Origin: Rhodobacteraceae bacterium UBA6236
Lineage (GTDB): Bacteria; Pseudomonadota; Alphaproteobacteria; Rhodobacterales; Rhodobacteraceae
Length of the DNA stretch: 14,016 nt
Assembly: GCA_002440945.1 (NCBI GenBank)
Contig: DJWG01000119.1
Location: 5,135-19,150 of the forward strand
Direction: 5' to 3'
This document shows, in pieces, positions 1-7,422 of this stretch. The translations under genes were made by a program, and so were the position numbers. Each line of letters starts with the position of its first letter. The stretch's first letter is position 1. The notes under the pieces are model-generated. The model worked only from the letters and a program-made list of their open reading frames with translations. It did not search any database and was not told the origin of the DNA.

Positions 1-1195
1 CCACCAGCCCGATCGCCAGCACCATCGCCAGAAGCGACAGAAGGTTGATCGAATAGCCCAGCATGAACAGGATGAACATCACCCCCACCAGCGACAGCGG
101 GATCGTCACGATAGGCATGAGCACCGACCGGAACGAGCCGAGGAACAAGAGGATGATGACGATGACGATGGCCACGGCTTCCGCGATGGTCTTGAACACC
201 TCGTCGATCGACGCGCTGATCTGTTCCGTGCTGTCGTAGACCATCTTGACCGACATGCCCTGCGGCAGGCTCGACTGGATCGAGGGAAGTTCGTCGATCA
301 CCGCCGCCGACATGTCGAGAGGGTTGGTCGCGGGTGTCGGGAAGACGCCGATGAAGGTGCCCGGTTCGCCGTTGAAGGTCACGACCGTGTCGGTCGATGC
401 GGCGGCGAGTTCGACCCGCGCCACGTCGCGCAGCCGCACCACCTGATCGCCGTCCGACTTGATCGGCAGCGCGCCGAAGGCTTCGGGCGTTTGCAGGGTT
501 GACTGCATGGTGATCGAATAGGTGACGTATTCGTTGCGGGTCTTGCCCGGCGCCGAGAGGAAGTTGGCGCTGTTGATCGCCGCCATCACCTCGGCCGCGG
601 TCAACCCGTGACCCGCCAGACGGATCGGGTCGATCCAGACCCGCATCGCGTATTCCTGCCCACCGATGACCTGGATTTCCGCCACGCCGGGAATGGTGGA
701 CATGCGGGGCCGGATCACGCGCTCGATATATTCGGTCAGCTGTTCGGCGGTCATGTTGGGGTTCTGCATCGCCAGATACATGGTGGCGAAGGTCATCCCG
801 GTGCCCTTGACGATGGTCGGGTCCTTGGCGTCGGTGGGCAGTTCGCTGCGCACCTGCTGGACCTTGGACATCACTTCCGTCAGCGCCACGTCGGGGTTGG
901 CGCCGAGCCGCATGTTCACCGTCACGACCGAGGCCGAAGGCCGCGATTGCGAGGTGACGTAATCGACATTTTCGGTGGTCGAGACCGCCCGTGCGATGGG
1001 CGAGGTCACGAAGCCCTGGATCAGGTCGGCCGAGGCGCCGGGATAGACGGTGGTGATGGTGATGACGGTCTCATCGACCTTCGGATACTGGCGGACCTGA
1101 AGGCTGAAGACCCCTTGCAGGCCCAGAAGCAGGATCAGCAGGCCAAGGACGATCGACAGGACCGGCCGCTTGATGAAGATGTCCGAGAGGCTCAT
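1..1195 (-). CDS. RND multidrug efflux permease, N-terminal part (runs off left edge)
   Basis: Inner-membrane proton/drug antiporter of the HAE1 (AcrB-like) RND family, expected to form a trimer and pump substrates through the neighbouring adaptor to an outer-membrane channel. About 398 residues are present. They start MSLSDIFIKRPVLSIVLG, the usual RND opening, with TM1 at about residues 10-30. A long periplasmic porter region follows, and TM2, TM3 and the start of TM4 lie after residue about 335. The window cuts at AIGLV in TM4, just before the place where AcrB-type pumps have the paired proton-relay Asp residues, so those cannot be checked. The start ATG overlaps the adaptor stop as ATGA, which implies translational coupling. 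Substrate is unknown. Family call is very secure; subfamily is not assigned. Confidence 0.95.
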   Translation of the reverse strand, partial: MSLSDIFIKRPVLSIVLGLLILLLGLQGVFSLQVRQYPKVDETVITITTVYPGASADLIQGFVTSPIARAVSTTENVDYVTSQSRPSASVVTVNMRLGANPDVALTEVMSKVQQVRSELPTDAKDPTIVKGTGMTFATMYLAMQNPNMTAEQLTEYIERVIRPRMSTIPGVAEIQVIGGQEYAMRVWIDPIRLAGHGLTAAEVMAAINSANFLSAPGKTRNEYVTYSITMQSTLQTPEAFGALPIKSDGDQVVRLRDVARVELAAASTDTVVTFNGEPGTFIGVFPTPATNPLDMSAAVIDELPSIQSSLPQGMSVKMVYDSTEQISASIDEVFKTIAEAVAIVIVIILLFLGSFRSVLMPIVTIPLSLVGVMFILFMLGYSINLLSLLAMVLAIGLV

Positions 1196-2418
1196 TTGCT
1201 GGCCGTCCCTTCGCCATTGCCTTCCGTCGCCGCAGCGCCACCGGCGGCGGGCTGCACCGCCGGGTTCACGCTGTTGTCGATCCTGGCGGGCATCCCGTTC
1301 GACAGCCGGTTCTGCCCTGCCGTCACCACCTGATCGCCCGCAGCGATGCCCTTGAGCATTTCCACCAGGCCGCCCGACCTGCGACCGACCTGCACGAAGA
1401 CCTGTTGCAGGACCAGTTGCGGTTCCGTCCCGGCCGGGGCAGTCGCAGCAGCGTCCGTGGAGGCCGGAGCAGCCGGGGCCGGGGTGGCGCCACCTTGTGC
1501 CTCGGCAGGCTTCGGCCGCACGACATAGACGTAATCGCCGTAAAGGCTCGACACGAGCGTGGTCTGGGGCAGGGCGATCACGCCTTCTTCGGTCGGCAGC
1601 TTGACCTCGATCCGCACGAATTGCCCCGGCGTCAGCCCGCCGTTGACGCCGTGGATCGTGCCGCGCAGCGAGACCATGCGGCTGTCGGGGTCGACCCGCG
1701 GGTCGATGCCGGCGATTTCACCGCGGTAGGATTGTTCGGCGCCCTCGATCCGCACTTCCAGCGGCAGGCCGATCTTCAACTGCGGCAGTTCCTGTTCCGG
1801 CAGGCTGAAATCCACCCGCATCGTGTCCAGGTCCTGCAGCGTGGTCACGTTCATGCCCGGCGCCACATATTGCCCCAGATCGACACGGCTGAGCCCGATG
1901 GTGCCCTGGAAGGGCGCGCTCAGCTGCCGCTGTTCCAGAAGCGCCGTCGCGCGGGCAACCTGCGCCTCGGACGCGCGGGCGGCGGCTTCCGAACTGTCAA
2001 GCGACACGTTCGTCGCCACGCCCCGGCTTTGCAGCTCGCGCGCACGGGCCAGGTTGGTCCGGTCCAGTTCCAGCGCGGTGCGGGCGGCTTCCAGATCGGC
2101 GCGCTGCACGACATTGTCGAGCCGCAAAAGCACATCGCCCGCCGCGACATGCTGGTTCGACTTGAACAGGATCTCCTTCACCACGCCCGCCGTTTCGACC
2201 GTCAGATCGACCCCCTGCGAGGCGTTGACGGTGCCGATGGCCTCGATCACCGGATGCCAGGGCTCGGGCTTCGCCTCGACGGTCGAGACGCTCATCGTGG
2301 GCATCGGACGGCTGGCGAAGAACTGCGCGATCCCCTTTGATCGCATGATGTTGAAACCCACGAGCCCCCCCGCGACCAGCGCCAGAAGGAGGACTGCGAT
2401 GACAAGACGCTTGATCAT
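1192..2418 (-). CDS. RND efflux periplasmic adaptor (HlyD/AcrA-type membrane fusion protein)
   Basis: 408-residue periplasmic adaptor linking the RND pump to an outer-membrane channel. An uncleaved N-terminal anchor lies at about residues 4-22, and no lipobox cysteine is seen. The two halves of the barrel-sandwich (lipoyl-like) domain lie at about 70-104 and 165-198, the second carrying the hallmark LSAPFQGTIG. An alpha-hairpin lies between them (105-160) and beta-barrel and membrane-proximal domains follow. Residues about 302-335 are an Ala/Pro/Thr-rich linker inserted in the C-terminal region, and the tail after 385 is also Ala/Gly-rich and probably disordered. The start is supported by GAGGT six bases upstream of the ATG. 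It is first in the operon with the RND permease. No outer-membrane factor gene is seen in the window. Confidence 0.95.
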   Translation of the reverse strand: MIKRLVIAVLLLALVAGGLVGFNIMRSKGIAQFFASRPMPTMSVSTVEAKPEPWHPVIEAIGTVNASQGVDLTVETAGVVKEILFKSNQHVAAGDVLLRLDNVVQRADLEAARTALELDRTNLARARELQSRGVATNVSLDSSEAAARASEAQVARATALLEQRQLSAPFQGTIGLSRVDLGQYVAPGMNVTTLQDLDTMRVDFSLPEQELPQLKIGLPLEVRIEGAEQSYRGEIAGIDPRVDPDSRMVSLRGTIHGVNGGLTPGQFVRIEVKLPTEEGVIALPQTTLVSSLYGDYVYVVRPKPAEAQGGATPAPAAPASTDAAATAPAGTEPQLVLQQVFVQVGRRSGGLVEMLKGIAAGDQVVTAGQNRLSNGMPARIDNSVNPAVQPAAGGAAATEGNGEGTASK

Positions 2419-2468
2419 GGGAATACCTCGTCGGACCGGGCCTAAACCTGTATCGGGAATGCCCGAAA

Positions 2469-2513
2469 AACTGGTGCAGGATAGTCAGTTTGTCATTCCC
2501 GGCCCAGAGTCAA
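2469..2513 (-). promoter_or_regulatory. Weak candidate promoter/operator region of the efflux operon
   Basis: The 151-base gap upstream of the adaptor holds a TTGACT hexamer on the minus strand (2513-2508), but no convincing -10 lies at 16-18 bases. A short inverted repeat, AACTG (2469-2473) and CAGTT (2486-2490), separated by 12 bases lies just downstream. It could be a repressor operator, but five-base arms occur often by chance. No regulator gene adjoins the operon in this window. Confidence 0.2.
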
Positions 2514-2569
2514 TCAAACCCCTGTGTTCCGTTGCGGCTTTTGGCCGTGGATGTGGCTTTGGGGGGTGG

Positions 2570-3547
2570 TCAGGCCGCCTGCGAGAGGATTTCGAACGAC
2601 CGAAGGCGCGCGTCGAAGTCATGGACATCCGACACCACCATCAGCTCGTCCGCGCCGGTCTCGGCCACCAGCGCTTCGAGGCCCGCGCGAACCGTCGCCG
2701 GGCTGCCGATGATCGACCGCGCCAGCATCTGCTGCACCTGCGCCCTTTCGCGCGGCGTCCAGTAGGCCTCGATATCGTCGATGGGCGGCTGCGACAGCCC
2801 GCGCGCGCCGCGGAAGATGGCGGTGAAGGACATCTGCTGCGTGGTGGCAAGCCGCCGCGCCTCGGCATCGGTTTCGGCGGCGATGACGTTCACGCCGACC
2901 ATCGCATGGGGATGGTCCAGCTGGGCCGAGGGCTTGAAGCGACTCCGGTAGGTCTGAAGCGCCGGGATCAGCATGTCGGGCGCGAAATGCGAGGCGAAGG
3001 CGTAAGGCAGCCCCAGTTCCGCCGCCAGCATCGCGCCGTAGGTGCTGGAGCCGAGGATCCACAAGGGCACCTCGGTCCCGGCGGCCGGAACCGCAAGGAT
3101 CTGCGTCTGGGGCGTGGCGGGGGCGAAGTAGGATTGCAGTTCCATCACGTCGTAAGGAAACCGCTCGGCGCTTTCCGGGGCGCGGCGCAGGGCGCGCAAC
3201 GTCAGCTGATCGGTGCCCGGCGCGCGGCCAAGGCCAAGGTCGATGCGGCCCGGAAACAGCCGGGCAAGCGTTCCGAACTGTTCGGCGATGACGTAAGGCG
3301 CGTGGTTGGGCAGCATGATCCCGCCCGCCCCCACGCGGATCGTGCTTGACCCCGCGGCGACATGGGCGATGACGATGGAGGTCGCGGCGCTGGCGATGCC
3401 TTCCATGTTGTGATGTTCGGCAAACCAGATCCGCTTGTAACCCCAGCCTTCCGCCCGTGCCGCCAGCGCCCGGGCATTGTCAAGCGCCGTGCGGGCGTCG
3501 GATCCTTCGTTGATGCGAACGAGGTCGAGGATGGATAGGGCTGTCAT
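2570..3547 (-). CDS. LLM-class flavin-dependent oxidoreductase (luciferase-like)
   Basis: 325-residue luciferase-like monooxygenase of the single-component type related to E. coli YhbW and the MsnO8 group. It is expected to be a TIM barrel using FMN (F420 in some relatives) and to be cytoplasmic. Family signatures are the N-terminal [23 protein letters not shown] at residues 41-48, and [17 protein letters not shown] at about 97-113. The ATG at 3547 was chosen because the family starts at (M)TALSILDL. The reading frame stays open to 3712, but those residues are low-complexity Pro/Arg and would run into the XRE gene's 3' end. It lies downstream of the XRE-cupin gene in the same orientation after a 137-base gap, so shared control is possible but not shown. 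Substrate is unknown. Confidence 0.9.
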   Translation of the reverse strand: MTALSILDLVRINEGSDARTALDNARALAARAEGWGYKRIWFAEHHNMEGIASAATSIVIAHVAAGSSTIRVGAGGIMLPNHAPYVIAEQFGTLARLFPGRIDLGLGRAPGTDQLTLRALRRAPESAERFPYDVMELQSYFAPATPQTQILAVPAAGTEVPLWILGSSTYGAMLAAELGLPYAFASHFAPDMLIPALQTYRSRFKPSAQLDHPHAMVGVNVIAAETDAEARRLATTQQMSFTAIFRGARGLSQPPIDDIEAYWTPRERAQVQQMLARSIIGSPATVRAGLEALVAETGADELMVVSDVHDFDARLRSFEILSQAA

Positions 3548-3568
3548 GTCGCTGTTCCCAGGCCTTCT

Positions 3569-3614
3569 GGCCGTTTGGGGCCGAAAGTCCGGCCGGTTTG
3601 GCCGCTTTGGGGCC
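3569..3614. repeat. Triplicated GGCCG-TTTGG-GGCC motif in the gap upstream of the luciferase-like gene
   Basis: Three close copies of one motif are read on the plus strand: GGCCGTTTGGGGCC at 3569-3582, GGCCGGTTTGGCC at 3591-3603 and GGCCGCTTTGGGGCC at 3600-3614. They lie 22-67 bases upstream of the luciferase-like start codon, so they would be in its leader or promoter. The GGCC ends are self-complementary, so short hairpins are also possible. Function is unknown, and local GC bias could produce part of this. Confidence 0.4.
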
Positions 3615-3684
3615 TCCGCTTGCGGTAACATCTGGGGGCAGGGCAGAGGCGCGTCAAGGTTGGCGGCGGCGCCGGAGCGGCTTC

Positions 3685-4251
3685 CTAGAAGCTTGGCGGG
3701 CTGATTGCCCAAAGGATCACCGCCTCATCGGGGCCGGGGTTGCGGTAGCGGTGCGGGTTCTGCGAGGCAAAGCTGATGCTGTCGCCCGCCTCCAGCATGA
3801 AGTGCCGCTCGGCCACCCAGAATTCGACCCGGCCTTCCAGCACCAGCCCGACCTCGTCGCCGTCATGGCTGTAGCTTTGCGCGCTTTCGGTTCCCGGCGG
3901 CAGGCGGGTGTGGATCATCTCGACCTGAAGGTTGAGCTTCGGAGTCAACAGTTCATCGACGATTCCGCCCTCGTAATGCAGGCGCAGCCGGTTGGCGCGG
4001 CGGATGACGAAGCCGTGCTCCTCGGGCGGGACGGGGACTTCGCCCGCGAAGAACCACTGCACGGTGACGCCAAGCGCCCGCGTGATCGCCACCAGCGCCG
4101 GGATCGACGGCTGGGCGAGGTCGCGTTCCAGCTGGCTGATGTAGCCCGTGGAAAGGCCCGCCGCCTTGGCCAGCGCCGCAAGGGTCAGGCCCCGTCGCTT
4201 GCGCAGGCCGCGCATCCGGTCGCCAAGGATCAGGGGTTCGGGTTCGATCAT
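3685..4251 (-). CDS. XRE-family transcriptional regulator with C-terminal cupin sensor domain
   Basis: 188-residue DNA-binding regulator. The XRE helix-turn-helix is at about residues 11-66, with [20 protein letters not shown] as the HTH core. A cupin_2 barrel at about 105-182 ([17 protein letters not shown], then [18 protein letters not shown]) probably senses a small molecule. Relatives such as PuuR control amine and amino-acid catabolism. ATG 4251 fits the family's usual N-terminus. The frame extends to a TTG at 4287, but that adds an unconserved 12-residue tail, and neither start has a clear Shine-Dalgarno. It is divergent from the Fe-S flavoprotein gene across a palindrome-bearing spacer, so it likely controls that gene and itself. 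Effector unknown. Confidence 0.92.
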   Translation of the reverse strand: MIEPEPLILGDRMRGLRKRRGLTLAALAKAAGLSTGYISQLERDLAQPSIPALVAITRALGVTVQWFFAGEVPVPPEEHGFVIRRANRLRLHYEGGIVDELLTPKLNLQVEMIHTRLPPGTESAQSYSHDGDEVGLVLEGRVEFWVAERHFMLEAGDSISFASQNPHRYRNPGPDEAVILWAISPPSF

Positions 4252-4369
4252 GGCCGCAGACTGGCCGGAACGTGATGGAATGGGCAAGGAATTTCTATAT
4301 TAGTAAAAAATTGTTTGAAAATTTTACCCATGGCGGTAGCTTTGCCCAACCCCGATCATGGAGCCCAGG
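4252..4369. promoter_or_regulatory. Divergent promoter/operator between XRE-cupin regulator and Fe-S flavoprotein
   Basis: This 118-base spacer holds the only strongly AT-rich patch nearby (about 4290-4327). On the plus strand a TATATT hexamer (4296-4301) could serve as a -10 for the flavoprotein gene. On the minus strand the same patch reads TAATAT, a possible -10 for the regulator. Overlapping it are inverted arms GTAAAA (4303-4308) and TTTTAC (4322-4327) with a 13-base centre, the size and place expected of an XRE-dimer operator. No good -35 is seen for either side. The assignment to the adjacent regulator is inference. Confidence 0.5.
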
Positions 4370-6322
4370 ATGGCCAGCTTTCCGCACCTTTTCTCGCCGC
4401 TGACCATCCGGGGCATGGTTCTGAAGAACCGCATCATGTCCACCGGCCATGACACGACGCTGCCCACCGACGGCACGGTGAACGCGGCGCTGGTCGCCTA
4501 TCACCGGACCCGGGCCAAGGGTGGCGTCGGCCTGATCGTGACGCAGGTCGCGGGGGTGCATGAAACGGCGCGCTATACCTCGCATCTTCTGATGGCGACC
4601 GAGGATAGTTGCATCCCCGGGTACCGCGCACTGGCAGAGGCCGTCCATGCCGAAGGCGCGGCGGTCGTCTCGCAGCTGTTCCACCCCGGGCGCGAGATCA
4701 TGGAAAGCGCCGATGGCCTGCTGGCGGTCGCCTATGCGCCCTCGAACAGCCCAAACGAACGCTTCCACGTCATGCCGCGCGCGCTGGATCAGGCGATGAT
4801 CGACGACATCGTCGCGGGCTACGCTGCTGCGGCGCGCCGGGTCCGGGCTGCGGGCTTCGACGGGGTCGAGGTGGTGGCAAGCCACGGCTATCTGCCGTCG
4901 CAGTTCCTCAATCCCCGCGTCAACCTGCGCGACGACGCCTACGGCGGCAGCGACGAGGGGCGGCTTTTGTTCCTCAATCAGGTTCTGGATGCGATCCGCG
5001 ATGCCACCGACGACCGTTTCGTCATCGGCTTGCGGATCAGCGCCGGAGAACGCGACGAGGAAGGCCTGACCCAGGCCGAGGCCGAAGAGGCCTGCGTGGC
5101 CCTGCAATCGCGGCTCGATTACGTCAGCATCACCACCGGAACCTCGGCCTCGACCGGCGGCGCGATCCATATCGCGCCGCCGATGGCCTATCAGCCGGGC
5201 TACGTTGCGCCGGATGCGGCGCGTTTCCGAAAGCGGCTGACCATCCCGGCCTTTGTTGTGGGGCGCATCAACCAGCCGCACGAGGCCGAGGCAATTCTGG
5301 CCGCGGGTCAAGCCGATGTCTGCGGCATGACCCGCGCCCTGATCTGCGATCCCGACATGCCTGAAAAGGCCGGTCGCGGCGCCACCGACGACATCCGCGC
5401 CTGCATCGGCTGCAATCAGGCCTGCATCGGGCATTTCCATCGCGGCTTGCCGATTTCCTGCATCCAGCATCCCGAAACCGGGCGCGAGCTTGCCTATGGC
5501 CACCTGCCCCCCGCGGGGCGCCGGAAACGGGTCATGGTCGTCGGCGGCGGGCCTGCGGGCATGAAGGCCGCCGCCATCGCCGCCGCGCGCGGGCATGAGG
5601 TCACGCTGTACGAGGCATCGGGCCAGCTTGGCGGGCAGGCGCTTCTGGCGCAGCTGCTGCCGCGTCGGGCCGAATTCGGCGGTATCGTCACCAACCTGTC
5701 CCTGGAAATGGAGCTTGCGGGCGTCGGCATCGAACGGGGCGTGACCGTTACGCCCGATCTTGTGGCGGCAAGGGCCCCCGATGCCGTGATCCTTGCCACC
5801 GGCGCGCGGCCTTACCTGCCCGACCTGCCGACCGATGGCACAATCCCGATCCTGACAGCCTGGCAGGCGCTTCGCCGCGAAGCGAAGCCCGGCGCCCGGG
5901 TGCTGATCGCGGACTGGCGCAGCGACTGGATCGGACCCGGCCTGGCCGAGATGCTTGCCCGCGAAGGCTGCCGCGTGACGCTGGCGGTGAACGGCACCCA
6001 CATGGCCGAAGTCCTGCCGCTCTACGTCCGTGACGATCTGGCGGCGACGCTCCACCGTCTGGGCGTCGAGGTGCGGCCCTACATGCGGCTTTACGGGACT
6101 TCGGGCGATACGGTCTATCTGCAACACACCGCAAGCGGCGACGCGGTCGAGGTTGAAGGCATCGACACCGTGGTCGCAAGTCTTGGACACCGTCCGGTGG
6201 ATGATCTGGCGCGCACCCTGGCGGGGCAGGGGGTGGAGGTCCACACCATCGGTGACGCACTTGCCCCCCGCACCGCCGAGGAAGCGGTCTACGAAGGTCT
6301 GAAGATCGGCTGCGTGATCTGA
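4370..6322 (+). CDS. OYE-type NADH:flavin oxidoreductase with 4Fe-4S site and FAD/NAD(P)-binding domain (TMADH/dienoyl-CoA reductase family)
   Basis: 650-residue three-part flavoprotein. Residues about 5-335 are an Old Yellow Enzyme FMN barrel, with SHGYLPSQFLNP at 171-182 and the YGGS motif after it. A 4Fe-4S site follows with CxxCxxxC-x11-C spacing (C345, C348, C352, C364). A Rossmann FAD/NAD domain starts at VGGGPAGMKAA, about 391-401. This is the architecture of trimethylamine dehydrogenase, dimethylglycine and stachydrine demethylases, and FadH. An N-methylamine or betaine substrate is plausible but not shown. The trimethylamine-dehydrogenase catalytic Tyr three residues before His172 appears to be Val here, while the FadH-like Tyr (Y174) is kept. 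ATG 4370 is preferred over 4358 because GGAG sits six bases upstream. It is divergent from the XRE-cupin regulator. Confidence 0.93.
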   Translation: MASFPHLFSPLTIRGMVLKNRIMSTGHDTTLPTDGTVNAALVAYHRTRAKGGVGLIVTQVAGVHETARYTSHLLMATEDSCIPGYRALAEAVHAEGAAVVSQLFHPGREIMESADGLLAVAYAPSNSPNERFHVMPRALDQAMIDDIVAGYAAAARRVRAAGFDGVEVVASHGYLPSQFLNPRVNLRDDAYGGSDEGRLLFLNQVLDAIRDATDDRFVIGLRISAGERDEEGLTQAEAEEACVALQSRLDYVSITTGTSASTGGAIHIAPPMAYQPGYVAPDAARFRKRLTIPAFVVGRINQPHEAEAILAAGQADVCGMTRALICDPDMPEKAGRGATDDIRACIGCNQACIGHFHRGLPISCIQHPETGRELAYGHLPPAGRRKRVMVVGGGPAGMKAAAIAAARGHEVTLYEASGQLGGQALLAQLLPRRAEFGGIVTNLSLEMELAGVGIERGVTVTPDLVAARAPDAVILATGARPYLPDLPTDGTIPILTAWQALRREAKPGARVLIADWRSDWIGPGLAEMLAREGCRVTLAVNGTHMAEVLPLYVRDDLAATLHRLGVEVRPYMRLYGTSGDTVYLQHTASGDAVEVEGIDTVVASLGHRPVDDLARTLAGQGVEVHTIGDALAPRTAEEAVYEGLKIGCVI

Positions 6323-6350
6323 GGAAGGATCAGGCTGAGGAAGGATCAGG
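6319..6350. repeat. Perfect 16-bp tandem duplication at convergent gene ends
   Basis: CTGAGGAAGGATCAGG occurs twice head to tail, at 6319-6334 and 6335-6350, with no mismatch. The first copy supplies the TGA of the flavoprotein (6320-6322), and the second supplies the complement of the sufE stop (6346-6348). Each copy holds both a plus-strand TGA and a minus-strand TGA, so the duplication leaves both proteins unchanged. It looks like a recent slippage event. Confidence 0.95.
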
Positions 6351-6777
6351 CCGCGGCCGCCGCTTCGGCCGCAAACTTCTGGATGCGCCCCACCATCGCG
6401 CGCACCCCGTTCGACCGTTGCGACGACAGGTGCTGGTCAAGACCCAGCCGCCCCAGTTCGTCCTGCGCGCGGATGCCTGCGACATCCGAAACCGGAACGC
6501 CGGAATACAGCGCATGCAGCACCGCGATCAGCCCGCGTACGATCATCGCGTCGCTGTCGCCTTCGAAATCGAAGCGCGCCGAAGGCCCGGTCCCGGTGAT
6601 CCGCGGCATGAACCAGACCTGGCTCGCGCAACCTTGGACCTTGGTCGCAGGCACCTTCAACGCCTCGGGCAGCTCGGGCATGGCCTTGCCCATCTCGATG
6701 ATGTGGCGATAGCGGTCTTCCCAGTCATCCAGGAAGTCGAAGGTCTCGGCGATCTCTTCAAAGGCGGGGGTTGCCAT
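6346..6777 (-). CDS. sufE: SufE family cysteine desulfurase-activating protein
   Basis: 143-residue cytoplasmic Fe-S cluster assembly factor that takes persulfide sulfur from a SufS/CsdA-type cysteine desulfurase and passes it to the scaffold. The whole length matches the SufE fold: the opening FEEIAETFDFLDDWEDRYRHII, then the sulfur-accepting cysteine C50 in KVQGCASQVW, then RGLIAVLHALYSG and the closing SSQRSNGVRAM. The C-terminus is a run of alanines (AAEAAAAA). AGAGG lies about six bases upstream of the ATG. It is a stand-alone gene here with no suf operon beside it. It converges with the upstream flavoprotein and diverges from the next lipoprotein. CsdE or ygdK-type naming is possible, but the family is certain. 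Confidence 0.96.
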   Translation of the reverse strand: MATPAFEEIAETFDFLDDWEDRYRHIIEMGKAMPELPEALKVPATKVQGCASQVWFMPRITGTGPSARFDFEGDSDAMIVRGLIAVLHALYSGVPVSDVAGIRAQDELGRLGLDQHLSSQRSNGVRAMVGRIQKFAAEAAAAA

Positions 6778-6915
6778 GGGGGCCTCTTGATGACACTGCC
6801 CCTACTTAATCACCGCAAGGGCCAAGGTCCAGCCGCGCCCCCTTTTCACGATGGCGCGAATAGGCTACCGAATGCGGGCCTGCGGCTTGCGGGCGGGGCC
6901 ATCAGGGGGACCGGA

Positions 6916-7395
6916 ATGAAGCGGATTGTCACGGTAACTCTCGTCGTCACGCTGGCTGTGGCGGGCTGTGGCCGCATCCGCGACAGCAGGCTGAACCCGT
7001 TCAACTGGTTCGGTGGCGCGAAATCCCAGCCCCGCGAACAGCTCTCGGCGCTGGATGCCGGGATGGTCGACGTGAACGATCCGCGCCAGCTGGTCGACCA
7101 GGTGTCGGTGATGACGGTGAATCGTACGCCGCAGGGCGCGATCATCCAAGCGACGGGCCTACCGCCCACGCAAGGCTTCTGGAACGCGGAACTGGTTGCG
7201 GAAAACGGCGGCGCGCCGGTCGATGGCGTACTGACCTACCGCTTCGTCGTGTCTGAACCGCAAGGCGCGCGCCGCGTCTCGACCCCGCAATCGCGCGAAG
7301 TGACGGCCGCCGCCTTCATCACCAGCCGCAAGCTGGAAGAGGTCAGCCGGATCGTCGTCCAGGGCCTGCGCAACAGCCAGGTGTCGTCGCGCTGA
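6916..7395 (+). CDS. Small hypothetical lipoprotein
   Basis: 159-residue protein I cannot assign to a named family. The signal peptide MKRIVTVTLVVTLAVAGC ends in a lipobox (VAGC, cysteine 18), so it should be lipidated and envelope-bound. The mature part is a short domain with an NPFNWFGG segment near the start and a LTYRFVVSEP stretch. No transmembrane segment follows the signal. AGGGGGA just upstream supports the ATG at 6916. The reading frame is open further upstream, but those codons read antisense to sufE and lack signal-peptide character. It converges with rnd, whose end is 16 bases away. Confidence 0.85.
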   Translation: MKRIVTVTLVVTLAVAGCGRIRDSRLNPFNWFGGAKSQPREQLSALDAGMVDVNDPRQLVDQVSVMTVNRTPQGAIIQATGLPPTQGFWNAELVAENGGAPVDGVLTYRFVVSEPQGARRVSTPQSREVTAAAFITSRKLEEVSRIVVQGLRNSQVSSR

Positions 7396-7402
7396 GGCAC
7401 CC

Positions 7403-7422
7403 TCCCGGCCCTCAGGCCGGGA
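7403..7422. terminator. Perfect 8-bp hairpin between convergent lipoprotein and rnd ends
   Basis: TCCCGGCC (7403-7410) and GGCCGGGA (7415-7422) form a perfect stem with a four-base loop. The rnd stop codon lies mainly in the loop (7412-7414). There is no U-tract on either strand, so it is not a classic intrinsic terminator. As a very stable GC stem between two convergent genes it could still protect 3' ends or pause polymerase from both sides. Confidence 0.55.

Noticed and set aside
1823..3349. 508-residue plus-strand open frame across the adaptor and luciferase-like genes
   Set aside because: It spans two real minus-strand genes and their gap and has no recognisable motif; an antisense shadow.
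3548..3712. Longer N-terminus for the luciferase-like protein
   Set aside because: The extra 55 residues are low-complexity, overlap the XRE gene and precede the normal family start at 3547.
4252..4287. TTG start extending the XRE-cupin protein by 12 residues
   Set aside because: No Shine-Dalgarno and no conservation expected there; ATG 4251 gives the usual family N-terminus.
4295..6244. 649-residue minus-strand open frame opposite the Fe-S flavoprotein
   Set aside because: It lies antisense to a clear enzyme gene, has no domain signature, and is rich in His/Arg/Gln/Asp as expected of the shadow of high-GC codons.
6353..6372. GCGGCCG/CGGCCGC hairpin as a terminator for the Fe-S flavoprotein
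   Set aside because: It lies in the alanine-rich coding end of sufE, has no U-tract, and is explained by GC-rich alanine codons.
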